64,000 bases of DNA, from assembly GCF_900166635.1 (NCBI RefSeq), contig NZ_LT800497.1:1950378-2014377 (forward strand), given 5' to 3'. How positions within the stretch are numbered: the first letter of the stretch is position 1; every line of letters begins with the position of its first letter. Of this stretch, positions 17,175 to 25,666 are shown piece after piece. Both the position numbers and the translations under genes were made by a program. The notes beneath the pieces are model-generated. The model was not told the DNA's origin. It saw nothing but the letters and a program-made list of their open reading frames with translations, and did not search any database. The DNA comes from Oceanobacillus timonensis (GTDB taxonomy: Bacteria > Bacillota > Bacilli > Bacillales > Amphibacillaceae).

Positions 17175-17657
17175 ATGGATATACATATTGCAAGGATGAC
17201 ACAAAAATATGCTGTGGAGGCGCTTTGCTGGAAGTATGAAAAGCCTTATGATTTTTATAATAATGTATTAACAACAAGTGCGATTGTGGAATTGCTTGGT
17301 GGCAGTTACTATGCCATTGTAGATTCATCTTACAAGTTAATCGGGTTCTTTTGTACTGGCCGGTCAGCCAAAGTGCCAGCCGGCGAGAGAAATGCTGCAT
17401 ATATAGAAGATTGTGTTGATCTAGGCCTAGGAATGAATCCTGCCTTGACCGGGAAAGGGAAGGGAGATTTGTTTTTAAAAAGAATTCTTCATTTCATTGA
17501 ACAGGAGCATAAAGGAAAACCAATCCGGCTTACTGTTGCTTCCTTTAACAAACGTGCCATTCGTTTATATGAAAAAAATGGTTTTATCAAAGAACACCAA
17601 TTTTATTATAAGGAAATAGAATTTATAACGATGAAGCGTCATCCCTCATCTATATAG
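17175..17657 (+). CDS. GNAT-family N-acetyltransferase
   Basis: This 160-aa protein has the C-terminal half of a GNAT fold. The acetyl-CoA pyrophosphate-binding loop reads MNPALTGKGKGDLFLKRIL (near residue 92), followed by the IRLTVASFNKRAIRLYEKNGFIKE segment typical of the last strand and helix. The substrate is unknown. The ATG at 17175 has a GGGGA about 6 nt upstream; the in-frame ATG at 17130 lacks one. It stands alone, just right of the mobile element, on the opposite strand from the intron. Confidence 0.8.
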   Translation: MDIHIARMTQKYAVEALCWKYEKPYDFYNNVLTTSAIVELLGGSYYAIVDSSYKLIGFFCTGRSAKVPAGERNAAYIEDCVDLGLGMNPALTGKGKGDLFLKRILHFIEQEHKGKPIRLTVASFNKRAIRLYEKNGFIKEHQFYYKEIEFITMKRHPSSI

Positions 17658-17698
17658 AAAAAACGTACATTTATGATATTCATAGTTATTTGCGCAGG

Positions 17699-17724
17699 AC
17701 AAATCCGCTTCTTTTCATAAGATA
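17699..17724 (+). promoter_or_regulatory. Candidate sigma-K promoter of the second cotD-like gene
   Basis: CATAAGATA (17716-17724) fits CATANNNTA exactly, with AC (17699-17700) 15 nt upstream. It lies about 30 nt before the coding start. Confidence 0.5.
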
Positions 17725-17753
17725 TATTATGCATTGGAAAGGAGGGAGTCCGA

Positions 17754-18155
17754 ATGAGTCAAGATAACTGTCAATGTAGCCGTTGCCGCAATTCGAACCG
17801 GGATGAGGATGTACGTGTTCATCCGACAAGGCATGAGGTTCGTCATCACAATAGCGTAAGAACAGTTAAAAATATTCACCCAACAGAAATCAAAAATGTG
17901 CATCGTACCACTGTCCGTAATGAAAATTATTTTCCAGTCAGAGAATCCAATGTGAACGAAACGGTTGTTGAGAATTACGATTGTGGCAGCGACGTAAACG
18001 ATTCAAGTAATTGCCGCAGAGTAGGCGGTTCGAACAATTGCGGTGGTGGAAATAACCATCATCACTCAGATAATTGCAACAAATGTTCCGAAGACCGTTC
18101 ATGCAAAAGAAAACGTTCCTGCTGTTCAGGCAGAAATCGTAACTGGTTCTTCTAA
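17754..18155 (+). CDS. CotD-like spore coat protein, Cys/His-rich
   Basis: This 133-aa protein contains the CotD-type core VHPTRHEVRHHNSVRTVKNI then HPTEIKNVHRTTVRNENYFP (residues 22-62). It is followed by an Asn/Ser/Cys-rich tail with several CxxC-like pairs and a basic end (KRKRSCCSGRNRNWFF). Cysteine-rich tails allow disulfide cross-linking in the coat. GGAGGGAG precedes the ATG. It shares the core with the gene at 7402 but differs in both tails, so the two are diverged paralogs. Confidence 0.75.
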   Translation: MSQDNCQCSRCRNSNRDEDVRVHPTRHEVRHHNSVRTVKNIHPTEIKNVHRTTVRNENYFPVRESNVNETVVENYDCGSDVNDSSNCRRVGGSNNCGGGNNHHHSDNCNKCSEDRSCKRKRSCCSGRNRNWFF

Positions 18156-18220
18156 AAATGTAGCATGTTCAGAGCGGGAGCACATTCGTTTCTCCTGCAA
18201 ATAATCATGTGATAAACCAT

Positions 18221-18299
18221 AACTCTTATTAAGAATGTATTCTTCAATAGGCATCAGAATGCCTGTTGTTGAAATACTTCTTAATAAGAGTATTTTTTT
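18221..18299 (+). terminator. Terminator after the second cotD-like gene
   Basis: A long hairpin: ACTCTTATTAAGAA pairs with TTCTTAATAAGAGT, with further pairing inside, followed by ATTTTTTT. Confidence 0.85.
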
Positions 18300-18438
18300 G
18301 TATCAGAAAGGCTTCTTTTACAAACATATTTCTTGCTATAGGTAAACCGGTATGGTAATAATATTACATGTGTTTAAAAACATACAAGTATTTGTGATAA
18401 ACATAACATATAATCGAAGAAATATTGGAGGTATACGA

Positions 18439-18984
18439 ATGAAAGTTGCAGCAATGATTGGAAGCAATCGTGCAGATTCCTACAACAAACAACTTGTTGA
18501 ATATATGAAGGATCGCTATCAGGAAAATGTGGATATCGATATTTTACCGATAGAGAAGTTACCTTTTTTTAATCAGGATGAAGAATTAGATCCGCCGGAG
18601 ATTGTTAAAGAGATCCGTCAGCGCATTAAAGAAAGTGATGCTATTTTATTTGCTACTCCTGAATACAATGGTTCTATTTCGGGTATGTTAAAAAATGCAA
18701 TTGACTGGTTTTCGCGCGTAGATTTAGTCATGGTAAATAAACCCGGAATGGTCGTTGGTGCTTCTATGGGAGCTCTTGGTACGGTTAAAGCACAATTGCA
18801 GCTTCGCCAGATTTTAAATTCCCGCGGAGTTGGTGTATTAACACTGCCGGGAAATGAAGTATTAATTGGTTCCGTTCAGAACAAAATGGATGAGCAAGGG
18901 AAATTGACAGATGAACAAACAATTGATTTTCTGGATTCCGTTGTTCATAACTTTGTCCATTGGTGTAATACAGTACTGAAATAA
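18439..18984 (+). CDS. NADPH-dependent FMN reductase
   Basis: This 181-aa flavodoxin-fold protein has the FMN phosphate-binding loop GSNRADSYNKQL (residues 8-19) and the second signature TPEYNGSISGMLKNAIDWFSR (about residues 75-95), which contacts the isoalloxazine ring. Related enzymes reduce FMN, quinones, azo dyes or chromate with NAD(P)H. The start at 18439 follows ATTGGAGG by 8 nt; upstream in-frame codons lack a ribosome binding site. TATAAT lies about 30 nt upstream. It ends in its own hairpin and is probably monocistronic. Confidence 0.87.
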   Translation: MKVAAMIGSNRADSYNKQLVEYMKDRYQENVDIDILPIEKLPFFNQDEELDPPEIVKEIRQRIKESDAILFATPEYNGSISGMLKNAIDWFSRVDLVMVNKPGMVVGASMGALGTVKAQLQLRQILNSRGVGVLTLPGNEVLIGSVQNKMDEQGKLTDEQTIDFLDSVVHNFVHWCNTVLK

Positions 18985-18989
18985 TGCGA

Positions 18990-19019
18990 TGCCGGTGATT
19001 TGTATAGTCACCGGTTTTG
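18990..19019 (+). terminator. Terminator of the FMN reductase gene
   Basis: CCGGTGA (18992-18998) pairs with TCACCGG (19008-19014), followed by TTTTG. Confidence 0.7.
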
Positions 19020-19131
19020 TATGTCTTTATGAATTATCATCCTCTTTATTTGAAGAAAGACGTATTGGAACATGGTAAATGGGGTAATAAGAAAAGTACA
19101 TATTTTAATAATATGGAAAGAAGGGTTGGAA

Positions 19132-20529
19132 ATGGATGAACAGCATGAATCGTCACTAGAAACAACAAAAAGCAGCCGGGTTCCGATTCTGGTTGTTTTA
19201 TTATCTGGAGCTTTTGTTGCTATTTTAAACCAGACGTTATTAGGGACAGCATTGCCGCATATCATGTCGGATTTAGATATTAATGCAAATACGGTCCAGT
19301 GGCTGCAATCAGCATTTATGCTGGTAAATGGAATTATGATTCCAATCACGGCTTTTTTAATAGGAACGTTTACGACACGCACCCTGTTTTTAACAGCCAT
19401 GTCTCTTTTCACAGCAGGTACCGTTATCTGCGGTTTTGCTCCTGAATTTTTCTCTTTGTTATTAGGACGTGTTCTGCAGGCGGCAGGTGCCGGAATCATG
19501 ATGCCGTTGATGCAGACGATTTTAATTTTAATTTATCCAAAGGAAAAACGAGGCAGTGCAATGGGGATGTTTGGTTTAGTTATTTCCTTTGCACCAGCAA
19601 TCGGACCGACATTATCCGGTTATATTGTAGAAAACTTTCCTTGGAGAACACTATTTTTCATGGTGTTGCCAATTGCTATTCTAAACATCATTATTGCTTA
19701 CTTTTTACTTAAAAATGTAACGGAACGGACCTTCCCTGAGTTGGATAAACTGTCCATTTTACTATCAACAATTGGTTTTGGCGGTATTCTGTATGGATTT
19801 AGTACTGCTGGAAATGCAGGATGGTTAAGCTACCAGGTGATTGGTTCGCTGGTAATCGGCGGAATCATGCTGGCCTGGTTTATTACAAGACAGATGAATT
19901 TAAAAACACCAATCCTGGAATTTAGGGTATTTAAGTATCGAATCTTTACGATTACTACCGTATTGGGCATGGTTACTTTTATGACAATGATTGGAGCTGC
20001 AGTTATTTTACCATTGTATATGCAGCAGATGCTGGGATTCAGCGCCTTTCATTCCGGTCTGGCACTCCTCGCAGGGGCAGTTGTACAAGGGTTGATGAAC
20101 CCTATTACGGGCCGGCTTTTTGACCGGTACGGAGCAAGGTATTTGGCGATGATCGGTCTGGCTTTCATCGTTATTACGACATTAATGCTAAGTACACTGA
20201 CGCCGGAAACAAGCTTTGTATTTATCGCAACCGTACATGGTTTCCGAATGTTAGGGGTTGCCATGGCAATGATGCCTGTCACAACAGCCGGACTTAATGT
20301 ACTGCCTGAAAAGTATATTTCACATGGTACAGCTGTTAATAATACGTTAAGACAGGTTTCAGGAGCAATCGGTACTGCATTGCCGATTACAATTATGTCG
20401 ACAGCTTCTATTCCTGAACAGGGTGTGGAAGGGATGGTACATGGGGTCAATATTTCCTTCTTGGTAACTGGAATAATTGCTATTGTCGGGTTTGTCATGA
20501 CTTTCTTTATTCGGGATAGAGGTAATTAA
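19132..20529 (+). CDS. MFS multidrug exporter, DHA2 (14-helix) family
   Basis: This 465-aa protein spans the membrane about 14 times, as expected for drug:H+ antiporter family 2 (LmrB/EmrB-like). Visible motifs are LNQTLLGTALPHI in helix 1, WLQSAFMLVNGIMIPITAFL in helix 2, and the family motif C-like GPTLSGYI in helix 5. The N-terminus is a short hydrophilic leader. The start at 19132 follows AGAAGGGTTGG. No adjacent TetR or MarR regulator is present. The substrate is not evident. Confidence 0.87.
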   Translation: MDEQHESSLETTKSSRVPILVVLLSGAFVAILNQTLLGTALPHIMSDLDINANTVQWLQSAFMLVNGIMIPITAFLIGTFTTRTLFLTAMSLFTAGTVICGFAPEFFSLLLGRVLQAAGAGIMMPLMQTILILIYPKEKRGSAMGMFGLVISFAPAIGPTLSGYIVENFPWRTLFFMVLPIAILNIIIAYFLLKNVTERTFPELDKLSILLSTIGFGGILYGFSTAGNAGWLSYQVIGSLVIGGIMLAWFITRQMNLKTPILEFRVFKYRIFTITTVLGMVTFMTMIGAAVILPLYMQQMLGFSAFHSGLALLAGAVVQGLMNPITGRLFDRYGARYLAMIGLAFIVITTLMLSTLTPETSFVFIATVHGFRMLGVAMAMMPVTTAGLNVLPEKYISHGTAVNNTLRQVSGAIGTALPITIMSTASIPEQGVEGMVHGVNISFLVTGIIAIVGFVMTFFIRDRGN

Positions 20530-20577
20530 TTGACCGAAACTTAATAGGTGGTAACGGACGCTCTGAACTTTACCACA

Positions 20578-20616
20578 ACAAAAAACCTTAGAGCCCAAAG
20601 GGTTCTAAGGTTTTTT
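20578..20616. terminator. Bidirectional terminator between the MFS gene and pdxK
   Basis: AAAAACCTTAGAGCCC (20581-20596) pairs with GGGTTCTAAGGTTTTT (20600-20615), with runs of A and T on the two sides. It serves the converging genes. Confidence 0.85.
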
Positions 20617-20617
20617 A

Positions 20618-21448
20618 CTATACGCTGAATACTTCTACTTTTTTGCTGTCTGTTTTATTATAAGCACCGTGCATAACAGGACCTACATATTCATTTAGTT
20701 TCCAGCCGTTTGCAATGGCAGCTGCTACAAAGGTTTTTGCTGCTTTTACTGCATCATGCACGTTTTCACCGTGAGCTAAATTGGCTGTGATGGCTGCTGC
20801 GAAGGTACAGCCTGCTCCGTGGTTATACGTTGTTTCTACTTTTTCACTTTCTAATAGGTCAAAGTCCGCGCCATCATAGAATAAATCAACTGCTTTGTCA
20901 TGCTCCAGTTGTTTTCCGCCTTTAACGACAACATTTTTTGCGCCTAAGGCATGAATTTTTTTCGCTGCTTCTTTCATTTGCTCAATGGTTTTAATTGGAG
21001 CCATTTGTGCTAATTGGGCAGCTTCGAACAAGTTAGGTGTCACCACTAACGAACGAGGCAGTAATTCTTCGCGCATGGCATCGGTATTTTCCGGCTGAAG
21101 CACTTCATCTTCGCCTTTACATACCATAACCGGATCCAGCACATATTTATCAATCTGAAATTCATCAATTTTTCTGGCTCCTAAATTGATAATATCTACA
21201 GAACCGAGCATGCCGGATTTCATGGCATCTACGCCGACGGAAAGAATCGTGTTCAATTGTTTTTCCACGACATCGACATCTATTGGAGTGACATCATGAC
21301 TCCAGCCTTCTGGATGCATTGTTACAATAGAAGTTAAGGCAGTCATGCCGTATACATCATGTTCTTGAAACGTTTTTAAATCTGCTGCAATTCCAGCGCC
21401 ACCGCTGGAATCAGAACCGGCAAGCGTTAATGCTTTTTTCATTGTCAT
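20618..21448 (-). CDS. pdxK: Pyridoxal/hydroxymethylpyrimidine kinase, PdxK type
   Basis: This cytoplasmic ribokinase-fold enzyme phosphorylates pyridoxine, pyridoxal or hydroxymethylpyrimidine with ATP. The 276-aa sequence shows ALTLAGSDSSGGAGIAADLKTF at the N-terminus, DPVMVCKG, VVTPNLFEAAQLA, VVVKGGKQL, and the catalytic loop HGAGCTFAAAI, whose Cys is a hallmark of Gram-positive PdxK. It matches the B. subtilis PdxK pattern better than that of true ThiD. The start at 21448 follows GGAGG by 8 nt. It is monocistronic. Confidence 0.9.
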   Translation of the reverse strand: MTMKKALTLAGSDSSGGAGIAADLKTFQEHDVYGMTALTSIVTMHPEGWSHDVTPIDVDVVEKQLNTILSVGVDAMKSGMLGSVDIINLGARKIDEFQIDKYVLDPVMVCKGEDEVLQPENTDAMREELLPRSLVVTPNLFEAAQLAQMAPIKTIEQMKEAAKKIHALGAKNVVVKGGKQLEHDKAVDLFYDGADFDLLESEKVETTYNHGAGCTFAAAITANLAHGENVHDAVKAAKTFVAAAIANGWKLNEYVGPVMHGAYNKTDSKKVEVFSV

Positions 21449-21590
21449 TGGTTTTTCCTCCTTCAACACAACATAGTCCGTCATCATCACAAACGCTGTG
21501 TGCCTGCATTTCTTTATAATTTCTCTTGTAGTTAGGATAATCCTTTATGGCCTAATTGTAAAGCAATGCACTATCATCTATCGTTTCTGC

Positions 21591-22631
21591 TTATTGATTA
21601 ATAAATGAATCTGTTGCGTTTATTTGGCCTTTTATTTTGGTCGCATGTAATTTTTCTCCCTGCAGCCACTTTCTAAAAGAGAAAATAAAGGGCTGGCGGT
21701 CGCCGCCCAGTGCAATCCACGCAGAAAGTTCACTAGGGACATAAAGTGCGGTATGAAGCGTTCCTGCCCATGCACCATATTTTTCAGAAAAAATCCCTTG
21801 TTCCACATCGTTTAACATGCGAAATGCTTCATAGGGAGAGTGAACCTCCTGTTGTTTGATTTCTATTTTCTCCAGTCTTTCCATTGATTCATCAGAACGG
21901 TATCTGTTTTCTTCTGTTAATGCATGAAAATGGTTGGTGCAGCTGTGACCTTCCCGTACGGAGAAAGAGCGGGGGGAAACTTCTACAATGCGTGATTTTC
22001 CGGAGGGATCTAATAAGACATAGTTGAACGTATTCCGGTGCGGTAAATCCTGTAGTAATTGAACGGCTTCTTCCACAGTAGCACAGTTTTCCAAAATGAG
22101 TCTGCCGATCATATTACAGACAAAGCCGTCACCTGATTTTTTACGATTGACGAAATTATAGCCCATTGTCAATCCTTTCTCGTTGATTCCGTCTGTACGT
22201 CCGGTAATCTGCATCGATGGGCCGGCGCTGGCGTACCCTATGTCTGAAGGTGCATATAGGACATAACGTCCTTCATAGGAATCTGGAGCATTATCATAAT
22301 TCCGTACCAGAAAATCATTTTTTGTATGAATCGAACAGCCGCTGCGTCCATATTCGTAATAGTATCCGCCAAATTCGCGTATCGCATCATTCCATGACAT
22401 CCCTAACCCATCGCTTAATCCTTGTATCTCTTCCCAAATGGCAGGGGAAAACGTTTGGAATACAGCTTTTACTTCCGCTTCATCAACCAGAAAATTTCTC
22501 CAGCGTTTGTTCAAGAGTGCTTTCCGGTGTGTGCGTATCGGAGAATTTTTTAGTTTTTCCGCTTGAAAAAGCCCGAATTGATAATGGCTCCCGCGGAATT
22601 GTATAATATCAGTATGAACAGATTTCATCAT
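21591..22631 (-). CDS. C45-type Ntn hydrolase (acyl-CoA:6-APA acyltransferase-like)
   Basis: This 346-aa protein resembles the acyl-coenzyme A:6-aminopenicillanic acid acyltransferase/choloylglycine hydrolase group. In these Ntn enzymes a cysteine becomes the N-terminal nucleophile after self-cleavage. The candidate is Cys99 in YGRSGCSIHTKNDFLVRNYD. Further matches are DGINEKGLTMGYNFV and YVLLDPSGKSRIVEVSP. If processing occurs, about 98 residues are removed as the alpha chain. The native substrate (an N-acyl amide) is unknown. It diverges from the HhH-GPD gene. Confidence 0.75.
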   Translation of the reverse strand: MMKSVHTDIIQFRGSHYQFGLFQAEKLKNSPIRTHRKALLNKRWRNFLVDEAEVKAVFQTFSPAIWEEIQGLSDGLGMSWNDAIREFGGYYYEYGRSGCSIHTKNDFLVRNYDNAPDSYEGRYVLYAPSDIGYASAGPSMQITGRTDGINEKGLTMGYNFVNRKKSGDGFVCNMIGRLILENCATVEEAVQLLQDLPHRNTFNYVLLDPSGKSRIVEVSPRSFSVREGHSCTNHFHALTEENRYRSDESMERLEKIEIKQQEVHSPYEAFRMLNDVEQGIFSEKYGAWAGTLHTALYVPSELSAWIALGGDRQPFIFSFRKWLQGEKLHATKIKGQINATDSFINQ

Positions 22632-22724
22632 TGTTCTCCATTTCTTTCAGATTTGCACTGTTAGTGTATCTTGTTAAAAAAGATTTGAAAAGGAATCCGC
22701 TTGATGAAGCAGAGGAGCTGTAAA

Positions 22725-23387
22725 ATGGTAGAAAAGATAAGCTATATCGAACTATATCAAAAATTATTCCATTATTATGGTCCACAGGGGTGGTGGCCCG
22801 CAGATTCTGATTTACAGATGTTAATTAGTGCGATTTTAGTGCAACGAACAAATTGGAAGAATGTTGCATTCGCTTTAGAGAACTTAGGAAAAGATGTCAC
22901 AGTCGGAGAGTTACTCCGGATGGAAGAAGATGAATTGGCGGAAAAAATACGTCCCAGTGGGTTTTACCGGATGAAGGCGCGGAAGGTGAAAGCCTGGCTG
23001 CACTGGTTTCAAAAATATGATTTTCAAATAGATCGAGTGAAGGAAATGGACAGGGAAACATTGCGTAAAGAATTGTTAACTGTCTATGGAATCGGAGAGG
23101 AAACAGCTGATGCGATGATGCTGTATGCTTTTGATAAACCTGGATTTATGGCAGATAACTACGCAATGAGGCTCTTTCGGCGGATTGGTTATTCTGTTCC
23201 GAAAACGTATGAAGCTTTTAAAAAAGAGGTAGAAGCGGCTTTTCCTTATGATTTAGAAATGCATCAGGAGTTTCACGCATTAATTGTAGAGCATGGAAAA
23301 CAATATTGTAAGAAGACACCATTATGTGCGGCTTGTCCGCTTCTTCCTTTTTGCAGGACAGGGAGAGAAAAAACAGCTCCATCATAA
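22725..23387 (+). CDS. Endonuclease III-related HhH-GPD protein (COG2231)
   Basis: This 220-aa protein has the HhH-GPD fold of base-excision glycosylases. The helix-hairpin-helix reads LLTVYGIGEETADAMML (about residues 118-134). The conserved catalytic aspartate follows in KPGFMADNYAMRLFRRIG. A [4Fe-4S] cluster motif C-X5-C-X2-C-X5-C closes the protein (CKKTPLCAACPLLPFC). The lysine used by endonuclease III for AP-lyase chemistry in the HhH is replaced by Glu, so it is more likely a monofunctional glycosylase. Start at 22725 is 7 nt after GAGGAG. Confidence 0.8.
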   Translation: MVEKISYIELYQKLFHYYGPQGWWPADSDLQMLISAILVQRTNWKNVAFALENLGKDVTVGELLRMEEDELAEKIRPSGFYRMKARKVKAWLHWFQKYDFQIDRVKEMDRETLRKELLTVYGIGEETADAMMLYAFDKPGFMADNYAMRLFRRIGYSVPKTYEAFKKEVEAAFPYDLEMHQEFHALIVEHGKQYCKKTPLCAACPLLPFCRTGREKTAPS

Positions 23388-23440
23388 AATGCGTGAAACA
23401 CTTTTTACCACATGGAACAACAAGGGCAGCCAATGACGAT

Positions 23441-23713
23441 TCACTGCCCATGATTTTCCAGCTGATCTATTTTTTGCTGTAACCGTGTAATTTGCTGCTG
23501 CATTTCAATAAGTTGCCGATTCGTCACAGGTGTATCTTCTTCAAAAGCGGCTTCTTCTTCTTCTATATCTTGATAATATAAAATGGTTGAGCCTACGATA
23601 GCCACGATACTTCCCAATGTAGCAACTACTTCGCCATAATAAACTAATTTATCTCCAAGGTCTTTTTCGTTTGTATTTGTGTTTGATTGTGGGCTAAGGA
23701 AGAAATTAGACAT
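23441..23713 (-). CDS. Small membrane protein with coiled-coil tail, unknown
   Basis: This 90-aa protein has a polar N-terminus, one transmembrane segment (YYGEVVATLGSIVAIVGSTILYY, residues 25-47), an acidic linker (DIEEEEAAFEEDTP) and a heptad-like C-terminal helix (QLIEMQQQITRLQQKIDQLENHGQ). GGGGTG lies upstream of the ATG. The layout suggests a membrane-anchored oligomer. I do not recognise a named family, and the flanking genes give no hint of function. Confidence 0.6.
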   Translation of the reverse strand: MSNFFLSPQSNTNTNEKDLGDKLVYYGEVVATLGSIVAIVGSTILYYQDIEEEEAAFEEDTPVTNRQLIEMQQQITRLQQKIDQLENHGQ

Positions 23714-23810
23714 GGTATAACACCCCTATACGTCATTTTATTCTTATCTCATGTACATGGGACAGTAGTGTATAGGTTAATATATGTGATTTTCCCAAAA
23801 ACTCTACTAT

Positions 23811-23832
23811 ACAATGTTCAAACAATGTTCAA
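23811..23832 (+). repeat. Two tandem 11-bp repeats upstream of cydD
   Basis: ACAATGTTCAA occurs twice head to tail (23811-23821 and 23822-23832), about 110 nt before cydD. The 11-bp period puts both copies on the same helix face, as for a regulator binding side by side. Confidence 0.7.
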
Positions 23833-23941
23833 TACATGAAGGCATCGTGTGCTGTATGTTAAGCGATGCACAGGATCGTGTTGTATAATGAAATAGAAAG
23901 TATGCCGTAAGAAATGGCGACGTTTGAAAGGTGGTGGTCTG

Positions 23942-25666
23942 TTGTTAAAGGAATTTATGAAAACTTTTCGTAGCAGGATGGTTTGGATGGGGATAGTCTC
24001 TCTCGCGATGGCATTCGCCATTGTAGGGCAGAGTTATTTCGTTGTAACTATCATCCAGGAGTTGTTTCTGGATCATGCGGCATTTTTATCCATTATTCCT
24101 GCAATCTTTCTATTGATCAGTATGCTGTTATTACGAACGATTTTTCAATATATTATCAAGGAATCCGGAATCAAAATGGCACAGACTGCGAAAATTTCCA
24201 TGCGGGAAAAGCTGCTTCGTCATTTTACCAGCCAACCGATGACAGAAGCTGATAAGGGACAGTCCGGTCAGAAAACAAGTTTGTTTATGGATACCGTGGA
24301 TGAAATAGACGGTTATTTTAGCCAGTATCTTCCGCAAGTCATTCAATCTGTTGGTATTGTTCTAATTGTCTGGATCGCTATTTTTATCCTTAATTGGACA
24401 AGCGGATTGATTATTCTTGTTTCCGCACCATTTATTCCAATTTTTATGATGATTATCGGGGTGAAGACCAAGGACAAGTCGAAAGAACAACTGTCGGAAT
24501 TAGCTGCTTTTTCAGGAACGTTTCTCGATACGCTGCAAGGTCTGCCGACGGTGAAAATATTTGGCCAATCAGCTGCACAGCGAGATAAAATTGATCAAGA
24601 CAGCACGAAGTTCCGGGATGCAACGATGGGGATATTAAAGGTGGCATTTACGAATTCCTTAGCTTTGGAATTTATTGCGATGCTGAGTATTGGTCTGATT
24701 GCGTTAGAAATTGCCATTCGGATGATTATTTTTCAAAATCTCAGCTTTTTTACCGGCTTTTTTGTCTTACTTCTTGCTCCCGAATTGTTCAATCAATTAA
24801 AACAGCTCGGATCAGCCTTTCATTCTGGCCGCGCGAGTATGGGAGCCGCCTCAAGAGTGGAAGATACGTTACAGGAAGAGACTGCTCCGGTTTCTTGGGG
24901 ACAGGAGCCGTTGGAAGAGTGTACCATACCGGAATTACAGCTTGACCAGGCCATTTTTCATTATGAAGAAGGTGATTTCCAGCTGGAAGCATCTTCCATG
25001 CGCATTTCCGCCTGTGACCAAGTGGCGATTATCGGAAAAACGGGTGCAGGGAAATCAACGTTGCTTTATGTGCTTGCCGGTTTTTTGCCTGTGCAAGAAG
25101 GAGAATTTTTGATTAATGGCATCCCACAAGATAGAGTACAAAAAACAGATTGGTTCGGGAAAATAGGGTATTTATCGCAGCAGCCTTATATATTTTCAGG
25201 AACAGTACGGGAAAATATATTACTCGGTTCTCCGGAAGAGCAGCGTGACAAAACGATACAGGAAGTTGCTGCCCAAGCTGGAATCCAGGACTGGATTGCA
25301 GCCTTGCCGGAAGGACTGGATACCGCTATTGGTGAAGGCGGAAGAGGTCTATCCGGGGGCGAAAAGCAGCGGATTGCGATTGCCCGGACCCTGCTCAAAA
25401 AGCCGCAAATCCTCTTTTTTGATGAGCCGACGACCGGATTGGATATTCAGACGGAGCATATTTTGCAACAATCTTTAGATGCCTTAAAACATCAGGCAAC
25501 AATTATAACTGTTGCGCACCGCCTGCATACCATCCGAAATGCTGACAAAATATTTCTGATGGACGAAGGGAAAATAGCAGGAGAGGGGACGCATGAGGAG
25601 CTTTATCGACATCATCCAATGTATCAGCAAATGCTAAACACGCAGCAGGGGGGACAGGAATCATGA
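23942..25666 (+). CDS. cydD: Cytochrome bd assembly ABC transporter subunit CydD
   Basis: This is one half of the heterodimeric ABC exporter CydDC, needed for cytochrome bd assembly (thiol/heme homeostasis at the membrane). The 574-aa protein has a six-helix membrane domain (residues 1 to about 300) and an ATPase domain with Walker A GKTGAGKST, signature LSGGEKQR, Walker B ILFFDEPTTGLD and switch VAHRL. The likely start is the TTG at 23942, 7 nt from AGGTGG; the next in-frame ATG is at 23957. The last 4 bases overlap cydC. It faces the cydABS genes. Confidence 0.9.
   Translation: MLKEFMKTFRSRMVWMGIVSLAMAFAIVGQSYFVVTIIQELFLDHAAFLSIIPAIFLLISMLLLRTIFQYIIKESGIKMAQTAKISMREKLLRHFTSQPMTEADKGQSGQKTSLFMDTVDEIDGYFSQYLPQVIQSVGIVLIVWIAIFILNWTSGLIILVSAPFIPIFMMIIGVKTKDKSKEQLSELAAFSGTFLDTLQGLPTVKIFGQSAAQRDKIDQDSTKFRDATMGILKVAFTNSLALEFIAMLSIGLIALEIAIRMIIFQNLSFFTGFFVLLLAPELFNQLKQLGSAFHSGRASMGAASRVEDTLQEETAPVSWGQEPLEECTIPELQLDQAIFHYEEGDFQLEASSMRISACDQVAIIGKTGAGKSTLLYVLAGFLPVQEGEFLINGIPQDRVQKTDWFGKIGYLSQQPYIFSGTVRENILLGSPEEQRDKTIQEVAAQAGIQDWIAALPEGLDTAIGEGGRGLSGGEKQRIAIARTLLKKPQILFFDEPTTGLDIQTEHILQQSLDALKHQATIITVAHRLHTIRNADKIFLMDEGKIAGEGTHEELYRHHPMYQQMLNTQQGGQES

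Noticed and set aside
23714..23941. Rex-type operator upstream of cydD
   Set aside because: No TTGTGAA...TTCACAA-like sequence was found; only the 11-bp direct repeats stand out.
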